From NCBI GenBank assembly GCA_039720395.1, contig CM077832.1, forward strand, positions 30,935,316-30,999,315: a stretch of DNA of 64,000 bases. Direction: 5' to 3'. Below are positions 44,824 through 54,865 of this stretch, piece by piece. The stretch is from Liquidambar formosana (Eukaryota; Streptophyta; Magnoliopsida; Saxifragales; Altingiaceae). The notes below the pieces were generated by a model that made no database searches, was not told the origin of the DNA, and saw nothing but the letters and a program-made list of their open reading frames with translations. Position 1 is the stretch's first letter, and every line of letters starts with the position of its first letter. Made by a program: the position numbers and the translations under genes.

Positions 44824-45320
44824 ATGGTTTCTCTCAGCCACGCCATCACGCCCACAGTCTCTCTCCAGCTTCTTCTCTTTCTTTCTCTTCAGGTATTTCA
44901 CTTTGTGGGTTTAGGCTCTGTTTTTTCTTTTTTTTACTTTTTTTTTTTTTTTTTTTGCATCCTTTCAAGAACAGAGTTTGGATCTATGTGGGTTTAGATA
45001 TATCAATGCCATTTGGATCCAAAACAGATTTTGGATCTATATGGGTTTACATATATCAATGCCGTTGGATCTATGTCGGTTTAGGCTCTGTTTTTTTTTT
45101 TTTTTTTTTTTTTGAGCATCCTTTTAAGAACCCTAAGTTTCCCTTTCTTTTTTTGGTGCCTTTCTCAGCTGCGTGCGTGTCTATACTGTGTTCTTCGGTA
45201 GTCCCACATCACCATTTTTGCCTCAATAATTTATAGTAAGCAAATGAAGAAGAAGCTATTGTTGTTGTTGTTGCTGCTATTGTTGTTGTTGGGTCTCTTT
45301 GTTTCACATCAAACATGACC
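44824..45320 (+). other. Possible captured first exons with signal-peptide-like starts
   Basis: ATG at 44824 gives MVSLSHAITPTVSLQLLLFL before a CAG/GTATTT donor-like site. ATG at about 45247 gives MKKKL followed by eleven or so Leu, then GLFVSHQT and a stop. Both resemble secretory signal peptides, but the second rests on a (TTG)n microsatellite. The upstream CT-rich DNA (44400-44760) looks like a leader. No mature protein follows, so function is not claimed. Confidence 0.25.
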
Positions 45321-46006
45321 TTCTCTTTTTCCCTTTCTCATTCTCAAATCCCACTCAAGGTATGTTCTTCTATGCTTTTATTTATACTCTATTTTTTAGA
45401 TGTATGGTTTAGTTTCTTCATATGGGTATTCTTTAATTTTTCTTTTCTCTTCCCATTTCTTTGCGTTTTGTATATAGTGGTTTGGATAACTTGTGATCTA
45501 TTGGAAATGGGTATATGTCATATTTTGAAATTAAGTTAGTTTGCCATTTTATACACGTGTTTCGATTAAATTCTTTCAAGATCTGAAATGCGTTTTTTTT
45601 TTTTTCCCCCTTCTTTCCCCATATTTCCATTCATTGATAAATTGGATATGCCAATGTTACTAATGTGGAATAGATGTGATTTTTTTTTTTTGGATAAGTT
45701 ATTATGATGATTTTCAAATGAGGATTATGCTGAGTGGAGATACTATGAGAGATTGACAAGATAGGATGGAATTTGTGGCTGGTGCATCTATCCATCTTGT
45801 GTCATTATATGCTTATATGTTAATTTTTGTAGGGCTTCGAGAAATTGTATGCCTTATTTTTCTGTCTTGTGTATTACTTTAGGACATTCTTTGTGTTCTA
45901 CTTTGGTGTCCATAACTTCTTCCTTTTACCTTGATTAATTTCCAAATTAGTGATTTTGCAACAATAGCACAATCTCATTGGCTGCTTATTTGGTTTTGTG
46001 CAACAG

Positions 46007-46117
46007 GCCATATTGGAGATGCTATTTTCCAAATACTCAAGCCATAATCTATGTTGTTGATTCAAGAACACTGATGGGTTGGTAATAGCCAAAGAGGAGT
46101 TTCATGCCATTGTGGAG
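46007..46117 (+). pseudogene. Captured exon of an ADP-ribosylation-factor-like GTPase (ARL1 type)
   Basis: The segment encodes [18 protein letters not shown], then, after a one-base frame break, the [16 protein letters not shown] stretch. These correspond to the region after the DxxGQ switch II motif and before the NKQD motif in ARL1-type small GTPases. It is bordered by CAACAG (46001-46006) and GAG/GTAATC (46115-46120), so the exon came with its splice sites. Only this exon is recognisable, and the P-loop and NKQD exons are absent. It lies within the CACTA element, making this a gene-capture (Pack-CACTA-like) event at DNA level. Confidence 0.75.
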
Positions 46118-46429
46118 GTAATCTCATAGCTGCTTTATGTTTAGAAATAGAAATTAATCTCTGACTAGTTTGTATAAAAAAATTGGAAGTACTTTCTGTA
46201 GTTTTCCTGTGCCTCCCTGCATATTTGGTGTTGTTTTGATTGTAGTTTCACTGATGGTGTCCATCCTAAACTCATAGCATCTGTATTGATTGGTGATCAG
46301 TAGCTTTAAATATAAAATATAAGCAAACTAGTAAGACTATATTGGACACAGTCATTCTGCAGGATTCTATAGATACACACTTTCATTTTTCCAACTGAAT
46401 TACGTGTTCCATCCCCCCACCTCCTTTCC

Positions 46430-46466
<37 letters not shown>

Positions 46467-47394
46467 TACACTCCATGAAGTTATGATGTTCTCTCTAACT
46501 AATTATACCATATGAATTGAAGGTGATAGATTAATGGTGTAGTATGAAAAAGTAGTCGTTAGCTATGGCCTGTTGTTCATATTTTTTGTCCATCACACTT
46601 ACAATTTGGACTTTAAATTTAAGTGGATTAATGAAATATTAGCTGCTGCACTTTAGATACATGGATTTTTTAATTCTTCTCTGTATACTTGCAGACTTGG
46701 AAAATGAACTCACACTTGTTTTTGCATGGGACCATCGCCATCTAACTTGTTTTTGCATGGGACCATCACCATCTAAATCAATTTGAATGTTTACCCCCCA
46801 CACACAAAAAGAAGGAAAAATAAAAAAAGCATTCTTCTAGTTAATTAATAAACTGTCTGAGTTCTAAGCCATTAAATCACCTTTGTTCCTCAGCGAATGA
46901 TCTAAGTATTACTAGCTCAAATTTGTATGTTGCATTGGGTGGATTCGGGAGCATTAGTTGTGGAAGCCGAGATTGCAGCAACAAACTAGAATAGCAAATT
47001 CATCTTCTAGTTTTTTTTTTTTTTTTTTTTTTTTTTTGGAAAAGGTTACAAATCTGTTGTGGTGGCAACAAGAGGCTATTTTCATGAGAACTTACAAATT
47101 GGAGCACTGCCAGTACAAATGTAAAGAGAAATAGTGTTTATATGTGCACTTCATTCTTTTCATTACTTGATTGGAATTGTTTTCATTCTCTTCCTCAGTT
47201 CATTCTTTTTATCACATGCACAGATCAAAGCTTGGACAACAATGTTGATTCTCTGGTTTGGGTTAACTCAAAAACATATTTGTAGATTTTTTACTCTCTT
47301 GGAATACCAAGGAAAGCTGACTCATAGTGTCACAGTCTGTCTCTTGGTACTCGTATCTACCCTTTTGGTGAGTTAAATTAAATACTAATGGTAT

Positions 47395-47590
47395 GGTTAA
47401 TTAAAGGAAATCCAAGTCCTGCTGCAGTTAGGGTGGGGGTTTGATCACATAGAGGGTTTGCTAAAGGTGTTTTTTCCTTTAGTATTGGTGTTCAGATAAC
47501 CTTTTATTATAATTTGCTTGTGGTTATCATTGGTATTGAGCATGCTTGGTCCTTGGGTTGGAGGAAGTTGTGGCTAGAGTGTGACTCAAT
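47395..47590 (+). pseudogene. LINE RNase H fragment inside the CACTA element
   Basis: Reading with one frame break gives GNPSPAAVRVG, RGFAKGVFSFSIGVQ, IEHAWSLGWRKLWLECDSI, a plant LINE RNase H core (D, E and D positions). No flanking RT or poly(A) is apparent. Confidence 0.6.
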
Positions 47591-47914
47591 TTGTTGTTCA
47601 ATGAGGCTGCACGCATTGCTCAAATTCTACCTCCTCCTTTTTATACTGTAATATGTTGCTTCAGAAGCCTATGCATGCACTACATTTCTGATTTATGTGG
47701 AAAATTCGAGTAATTCTTACATGAGTAAACCTAGTGGTGAGGTGCTGATTTAGTTTGGAGATGTAATCCTTTGCCTTTGCCTTAATGCTTATAAATTGGC
47801 TATTGATTATTGCAATTGATTGGATAGGAATTCCCATTATGATTTGTGCGTTTGACTGGGATGCCAATTCCATTTTAAAAATTGGCATTCCTGCAAAAAA
47901 CAAATAAAAGAAGG

Positions 47915-47956
<42 letters not shown>

Positions 47957-48904
47957 AAGTCATGAACTTACATAGTGCTATATGGTATAACGTCTTGATC
48001 ATGCAAGTGTAGAACATCTCTAAGAATAGAACTGACATGCTAGTCATGGGTGCATTTATAATTGATAATTACTTTGAAGTGGAGAAGCAATTGAGAGAAC
48101 ACATGGGGGTGTTTCATCTTGATAGTGTTTTGATCTTACTTGTTTTATTAGACTTGAAGGACTAGACATCAAATCATTTCTTAAATATTAAATTAAGGTT
48201 AAAGTTTGGTCACTACATAAAAGGGATTTATTTTGTGAAAATTGTCCAGGGCCAAAACATCATGTTAAGTCATACAAGATTAATCCCTTACTGCATAATA
48301 TAGTGGGGCATCTTGTGTATGATAGCATAAAGCACTTTTTGTTCTTTCTTATTCTTTTTTTAGGCCCCTGTTTTCTTGTCTTTTTGTTTGGTGATGTGTT
48401 CTGCTATTCATTTATTCGTGTGAAATCCATGCAGGCCCTTTGGTATGTCCCATCAGCAGGCTTTGGCACAAGTTATTGCTCAAGCTACTTTATATATCCT
48501 AATCTCATATGCAAATTCAAGCTGGATATCAACTTAGTGGAAGTTCAAGAAAAGAGAAGTTGAAAGTTATAGATTTTTGCCTGTCTTAAAAACAAATTAC
48601 TTAGATGAGAAACATTATTTTTTTTGGATGGGCTGTAGCTTTTTGTATATGAAAGATTGTTTTTTGGATGGGCTATAGCTTTATTTCTATAAGAGGCAGT
48701 TTTTTGTATTGCTCTCATGAGGTTAATGAATATAATTTGTATTTTGTTTGACTTCTAATTTTAAGCAGTAATCATGGATTATTGGATTACAAATTGGTGT
48801 ATACTTATTGCTTTAGAATGTATGTGAGCAAAAAATTATTGAATGGTAAACAGGTGTAATATCAAAAGGAAAAAGCTAGGAAATCCAAAAAAAAAAAAAA
48901 AAAA

Positions 48905-49275
48905 ACAAGGGGCACATTAACAGCGCACATTTTATGCCGTAGATAACTGATTCACGGCATAAAATGCATGTCGTAGATGACCTATTCACGGCGTGCCATG
49001 TATGTTGTAGAAAAATTATTCACAGCTTGCTATGTATGCCATAGAAAACTTATTCACGGCGTGCTATGTATGCCGTAGAAAAATTATTCACGACGTGCCA
49101 TGTATGCCGTAGAAAGTCATCCACGGCATGCCATGTATGTCGTAGAAAACATATTTACGGCGTGCAACATACGCCGTGGATATACATTGGTTTTCCATGA
49201 CGCGGCCCAACACGGCATTTTTTTGTACGCCGTGAAAAGTCATCCACGGCGTACTTTGCACGCCGTGGATAACTA
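48905..49275. repeat. Right subterminal repeats of the CACTA element
   Basis: Eight or more units of about 39 bp follow the plan TTCACGGCGTGC(C/T)ATGTATG then CCGTAGAAAA, ending with CCACGGCGTACTTTGCACGC before the terminus. Confidence 0.88.
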
Positions 49276-49298
49276 TCTTTGTTGTAGTGGGGTTATCC

Positions 49299-49457
49299 CC
49301 AAAGGTCATTATTTCAACTCCTCGCAGAGATCGTTGTTTGTGTGGGTATAGGGAATCTCACACGGGCCGTTAGGGAAATAGTCTGGGTTGAAACCTTGGC
49401 GGGAGTAAGACCTAAGATACCCCTAATAGTTAATCAAAAAAAAAAAAAAAAAAAAAT
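49299..49457 (+). mobile_element. SINE, copy A of the duplication
   Basis: Tail GTTGAAACCTTGGCGGGAGT...AAGACCTAAGATACCCC then poly(A). The right target duplication TAGTGCATGGGTGACC is at 49458-49473. The left one is split by the CACTA insertion (44095-44105 plus 49290-49298). It lacks a full tRNA-like head. Confidence 0.75.
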
Positions 49458-49614
49458 AGTGCATGGGTGACCATATGAGTCAATAACTCATATTTTATTA
49501 GGACATAGATCACCATATGGGTCAATAAGATACATCAAATAGAAGGGTAAAGTATAAAAAATTATCCTATACTTTAAGTCAATTTTCTTTTCAGTTTCCT
49601 CAATTTTAAAACTA

Positions 49615-50900
49615 TGAGCAATGCTCTGATGGAAGTTACAATATTCATTCTGCCTCCAATAGGATGGAATCGGATTGGGTAACGGCCAGGGCTCTAAAGC
49701 TTTCAAGCAACCCTTTCGAGACAAGTTATCGAATGCTTTAGACAAAGGGACTCCAAGGTTATCAAACTATTTGGGTTGTTGTGCCTCTTGGTTGATGGCT
49801 CTTACGGTGTCCTGTGCAGCTCCAATGCCCCTATTATTTCTACATGTGCCATTACTGCTTGATCCAAATACTTTCCTATTCACAGGTTTGCCCTCTACTT
49901 GGCCTTGATGGATAGCATCTTCTATCCTGGTTCCGCATTGGTACAATTGCTGGAAGGTCATAACAGACGAAGTCAACATTTTATCAAAGTAGACAGGTGT
50001 CAAGTTCTTCAATATCATGTTAACTTGATCTATCTCGGCTGGCCAATTCACCATTTTCACTGCCTTTGCTCTCCAACAACCCAGGAAATCTGAGAAGCTC
50101 TCGTCTGGTTTCTGTCTTGTCATCTCCAAATCCCTTAGAGTTACATCTAACATGGTATTGTAATTGTATTTATCAGTGAACTCTTGGGCCAAAGTTTCCC
50201 AAGATCTAGTTACTTCCTGCTTGAGCCCATAGTACCATTTGGAAACATCTCTAGATAGTGACAAAGGAAAGGCGCAGTGGGCTTGCTCTGAGGTCAAACC
50301 CCTCATTCTAACAATGCTTAGATATTGGCGAAGATGTTGCTTGGGGTCGCCAGTTCCATCGAACTTCTCATAGTCCACTATCTTGAACTTAGGGGGCAAT
50401 TGAATCTTGGTTTTAGAAGTTATGCCCGTAATGGAAAACATGTAATCATCCATCCCTTGAGATTTGCGCCATGCAATTTTCATTTGATTAATCTGATCCT
50501 TCATCTCTTGGTTTTCTGTTTCTAGCTTATCCACTCTCGGGTCGTTTTCCTTGCCCTTGCCTTTGGCGTTCTTCCTAGCCATGTAATCAGCATAGTCTTC
50601 ATGATCCCACACATTCTCATTTTCACCAGTTTTTTTTGTACCACTTTTCTCTCCAGTCTTCTCCCCTCCTACTTCTCCTTCAGCTCACTTTGATCCTTCA
50701 TGCCCTTTATTTTTTCTTCCCATTTCTAAAGCGGTTAGCTTTTGCACTAGTCCCGTCATCATACTTCTTATCTCGGCCCTTTCTTCTTGCTTTCCGCCCT
50801 TTCTCGCTGCAGGTCAGCCTTGTCATGTTGTATCGTGGCCATGAGGTTAGCAAGGGTTGGTTCTGCCATCTGTTCCGATTCTGTCTTCCTTAAATGGTTC
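49615..50900 (-). pseudogene. Ty3/Gypsy gag relic between the duplication copies
   Basis: Minus-strand 50612-49767 is open and encodes PPKFKIVDYEKFDGTGDPKQH, RMRGLTSEQAHCAFPLSLS and KWYYGLKQEVTRSWETLAQE, the Retrotrans_gag domain of Gypsy elements. After its stop another frame continues with SKAFDNLSRKGCLKALEP and YWRQNEYCNFHQ, up to about 49617 where duplication copy A ends. Upstream, 50880-50613 holds the N-terminus (MAEPTLANLMATIQHDKADL) with frameshifts. There is no protease, RT or integrase, so it is a truncated dead copy. Confidence 0.88.
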
Positions 50901-51919
50901 TTTGTAGGCGAACGGGTCCAAACACAACCTAGAGCACGAGTATTAGATCGTGATCTTGCAATCTTGTACTGAAATTGCCAAGTGAAGTGATTAAGTCCAT
51001 GTCCCTTTCATTTGGATAAAACCCCGTTCCGTTTCAAAATTACCTAATTCCTTCTTATTACACTTTAGGCCTCGTCATGTCTACTAGATCTTTCAAGTGC
51101 CCAAGGTGTAATAAGTGCTAACAAAGTCAATTGTTTTTCAAGTTCAAGCCTATTACAAATGCTCACGCCTCACTAGTATTTTGGATCCACGCCCATTATT
51201 CTTCTTTTTTTATTTTTATTATTATTATTATTATTTTTGGACTTGGACCCAATTACAAAAATAACCAATCCCAACTCTCATTCGGGCTTGAGCTTTGAAA
51301 CATAATTGACTTTGGAATTCTATTGTAATTTGGGTTTGATTTCTTTCATCAAATTGGTCCAAACCTAACGCCTACTAGGTCCATGTAGTCCATTAACCTT
51401 TTCAAGTTGAGCCCATAACACACACACCTAACCTCTCTTTGGATCAGAGGCCCATTCTTTTTTCTTTTTCTTTTTTTTTTTTTTTTTTGGGCCTAAGTCC
51501 AACAACAAACACACATCTCTTTTCAATTGGGCTCAACTTAAAAGGGCTAATAAATAACATGGGCCTCGCCCCATACCCCCAGTAAATATCTAATATAGAT
51601 GCTAAATGACAAACATTCAAACAGGGCTATACAAAGGCCTTGGGGGTAATTAGTGTGGTCAGTCCATTAGACTTTCTTCTCCTTCAAGGGTCACCCAAGT
51701 TAGAGCGCTCAAAGAGCAACCCGTTAACGTACTCACTAGCTTATCATAGGCTAATGCCACAGGCTGTGGGTTGATGATGCCAACTTGAGTAACCCATAGG
51801 CGCGAGTGGGGCTCGGGTCTCTCATCGGACTGTCATTGAGGGTAAACATGGTCCTTATGTGCGTATGTGCAATTTAGTTTCATTTAATCAAATTTTCAAA
51901 TTAATTAAGGCCAATAGTT
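50901..51919 (-). other. Leader and probable LTR remains of the Gypsy relic
   Basis: This is non-coding DNA upstream (minus strand) of gag, with repeated GGGCC(T/C)AA-type words, a T-rich run (about 51470-51488) and (ATT)n at about 51222-51235. I could not define the LTR ends or primer site. Copy B of the duplication begins at its left-hand (minus-strand) end, 51920. Confidence 0.4.
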
Positions 51920-52449
51920 ATTGTAATAGATCGAGAAGGGAATTCAAACAGTCATATATTATTGTAATAGATCAAGATGGGAATTCAGTAGGAGAACTCC
52001 AGGATAAATTATAAGAAACCCCCTAAAAGAAAAAAAAATGGTTGTAAGGTGCCCATACCATTGTTAATCGCTGCTCGATCATGAAATTAATGATGGTCAT
52101 GTGATGTTTTTTTGTCCAATTTCACGAATAGTGATTTTAACAGTGGTACTAATTGGTAAATTTATAAGTGATCTGGGAGTACATTGTAATCATTTTTTCC
52201 TTAAAAGGATTACATGAAAAGTGACCACATATTAGGAGAGTTTCTTATAATTTACTCAAAATTTTATGCTTACTAGTTAGTACCTACTTATAAAGGGATA
52301 TAAATAACTCAATTTCTTTAGTCAGTCTTTATTTATTTATTTATTTTAACTTTGTGGCATGAAAATCCATGCCTCCTCCCATCACAAAAGTGTCATTAAA
52401 TTATTATTATTATTATTTGATGATTGAAGAGACGATATATTAAAAATTA

Positions 52450-53401
52450 GGGTAAATTACATTAATACTCCCTATAGAATTTGACAATTACAGATATATT
52501 CCTTCACGTTTCTAAAATTACATTAAGACTCCCTACTTTACAAAATAAACTACAAAAAGACCCCTCTCCCTAACCTCCATCCATTAATCCGTTAAATCAC
52601 TCTCAATTTTTTTTTTTCAAAATACCCTAACTACCCTTATTAGATGACAACTTCCATGTTAAATGCATATAACTCATCAGTCCAATACATTCATCCAGCA
52701 CATTCGATTTTTTGTCCAACTGATGTGGCAGCCGTCAGATTTGCTCACTAGAAACAATTATCTATTTAATTGATGTGTTAAAAAAAAAAAAATTGATTTG
52801 CCAAGTTGCGACCTTATTTTCCACCTCTATGCATGCATCCCCATTGTAATAATTCTTTTCAATTATTTCTAAATATGAGTAATGCTATATAGCTATTTTT
52901 ATTTATTTATTTATTTATTTTTGCCAAATCTACTTACTCAAATGAGGTGCCAACTTGGCAAATCAATTATTTATTTATTTTGCAAATCAACTAAAAATTT
53001 AATTAAATAAATAATTGTTTCTAAGAAACAAATCTGATAGCTGCCACATTAGTTTGACAGAAAATTTAAACCTTTTAGCATTTTTCTTATATATATATAT
53101 ATATATATCTGTTATCTTTCAGTTGTTTATCAATAATAATTAAAAAATTCAAAAGTACTGGATGAACATATTGGACTGGTGAGTTGTATGTATTTAATAT
53201 GGAAGTTATCATCCACTAAGGGTAGTTATGGTATTTTGAAAAAATTTGAACACGATTTAAGGGATTAATAGATAGAAGTTAGAAAGAGGGTCCCTTTGTA
53301 TTTTATTTTGTAAAAAAAAGGATATCAGTGTAATTTCAAAAACGTGAGAAGATGTATATGTCATAGTCAGATTCCAGAGGGGATCTTAATATAATTTACC
53401 C
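52450..53401. mobile_element. Mutator-type foldback element, copy B (uninterrupted)
   Basis: GGGTAAATTACATTAA ... ATAATTTACCC are the ends, with TAAAAATTA at 52441-52449 and 53402-53410. The arms pair over most of the 952 bases, leaving a loop near 52815-52940. It contains the empty target site of the LINE. Non-coding. Confidence 0.9.
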
Positions 53402-54034
53402 TAAAAATTAAGGAAAACAATCTTACAACATAGGCTGGTCGGTATTTCTTCTAACCAGATTTGATTGATACCAATATTTATCATCGTTACTTTACTTATG
53501 TCTATTTTATTACTTCTTTTATATTTTTCATAGGAGTCTAGCTAGGTGATAAACTAGTTTTAGTTGGAATTGTTTATTATTCAGGTTCTCCTTTGCCTGA
53601 TATACCTTGCATTTTCAATAGTACGTGATCTTGATAAAGTAGAGATTAAAATTCTCGATTCCCCTTTTCTTTCTCGTTTAGCCCTTCTTTATTAGCAGTT
53701 GAACCACACGCAAGAAACCTTTTTGTCTTCGTCTTTTTTGGACAATCAATACTTCAATAGACTCTATCACCAGGGCAATTTATGATTGATCGGTCTACAG
53801 GAAAAAAATTACAGTTAAGTACCCAATCCTATTAACTTCTTAATAAATAACTACTAACCTAACTAACAATGATTGCAATATTAATATCAATAAATGACAA
53901 AATGCTCTTAATATCAATAAATGGATATCAAAATGCTTCTCCATAAGTTTGAACCTAATATTACTCACTTAGCAAATAAAACAAATGCCACTAAACTATC
54001 ATAACATCAGATACACATGAGAAACTTTAACAAT

Positions 54035-54865
54035 CTGTTTGGACGTCCAAATAGAAATTAAATAATCTTGGCACATTTACAAACTATTCAAAGTACAAAT
54101 CCATTGTCTGGGATAGAAATTAAAATTCAAGAAAATTAATTATCTATGTCATCACAAATGAGAGTGTAAATTAAAAATTGTACTATTTCATGAATTTCTA
54201 AAAGCTAATCCTATAACTTTTTTTCCTTTTTTTTTTTTTTTTTTTTTTTTGTTTGAATCAAATAAAGGAGCTTCAAGCATTATAGAACAACCCAGCAGCC
54301 CAACTAGGTTGGCACCTTAGAAGTTCTAAATCATGTGCTATTCACCCAGAATTTATTAATAAAAGAAAATAAAAGTACAAGATAATAAAAGATAAAAGAT
54401 TAAAAGCTTTGGCCAACATCCCAAAGTTCACAAGGGAAAAAAAAATAAATAATCTCTAAGGTCTAAATTTTTAATTAGGTGGATTACAAGAATCTTGCTA
54501 AAAGAGAAGCATAATTTCCTTGGAGGTAGACCATCACCATTGAAAACTGTTGAATCTTAATCCCATATTTAGTACACTTGTCAGCCACAACATTATCTTC
54601 ACGAAAAATATGAATAAATTTAAAGTTCATCTAACTCAAATAATATTGACAATTACACTATCGAGTCTTCGATTTCTAGGGAAGCTTATAATCCTTATTG
54701 TGAAGGCACTGTATAACTGAATCACACTGATTATAGTGACAATAATTTTTTTAAATAGTTTTCCTAATTCAAGGTGTTGGATTTGTACATTCAATATATA
54801 CTACTTAAAATATAATATATATAATTGTTTATTTTTATTTGGACCACCAAACGGACCCTAAATAC
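54035..54865. mobile_element. MITE containing a LINE tail, copy B
   Basis: The counterpart of 39265-40109. It has the same inverted ends, TTAACAAT flanks (54027-54034 and 54866-54873), and a minus-strand LINE tail at about 54224-54745 starting with poly(T). Confidence 0.65.

Larger units (their letters stand above)
44106..49289. mobile_element. CACTA (En/Spm-type) non-autonomous transposon, 5.2 kb
   Basis: It starts CACTACAAGAAAAT and ends ATCTTTGTTGTAGTG, an inverted terminal pair beginning CACTA, flanked by a GGG duplication (44103-44105 and 49290-49292). Subterminal arrays of ACGGCGTGC / ACGCCGT motifs fill 44125-44350 and 48910-49275. Copy B carries the uninterrupted site (TAGTGCATGGGTCACC). 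There is no transposase gene. The interior instead holds gene-derived pieces (ARL1-like exon, LINE RNase H piece, signal-peptide-like openings) and a 41-base poly(A) at 47915-47955. It inserted into the left target duplication of the SINE now at 49299. Confidence 0.95.
30724..49614 (+). repeat. Segmental duplication, copy A
   Basis: From ATTGTAATAG at 30724 to TTTTAAAACTA at 49614, sequence is colinear and nearly identical by eye with 51920-59239, apart from small indels and two large insertions unique to this copy: the LINE 31819-38125 and the CACTA element 44106-49289. Without them the unit is about 7.4 kb. Shared residents are a Mutator-type foldback element, a MITE with a LINE tail, a CACTA-like terminus and a SINE. 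The remaining shared sequence (38591-39264 and 40118-43977) is AT-rich, with matching short open frames in both copies but no recognisable domain. Confidence 0.95.

Noticed and set aside
44413..45236. Overlapping long open frames rich in Pro, Ser, Phe and Asn
   Set aside because: They arise from CT-rich and poly(T) composition inside the CACTA element and overlap in several frames.
48420..48600. Possible captured exon (SHQQALAQVIAQAT in one frame)
   Set aside because: The match to any gene could not be supported, and frames on both sides have stops.
48910..49275. Regular repeats of about 39 bp resembling a CRISPR array
   Set aside because: Units are diverged and contiguous without unique spacers, and they are the subterminal repeats of a CACTA element in a plant genome.
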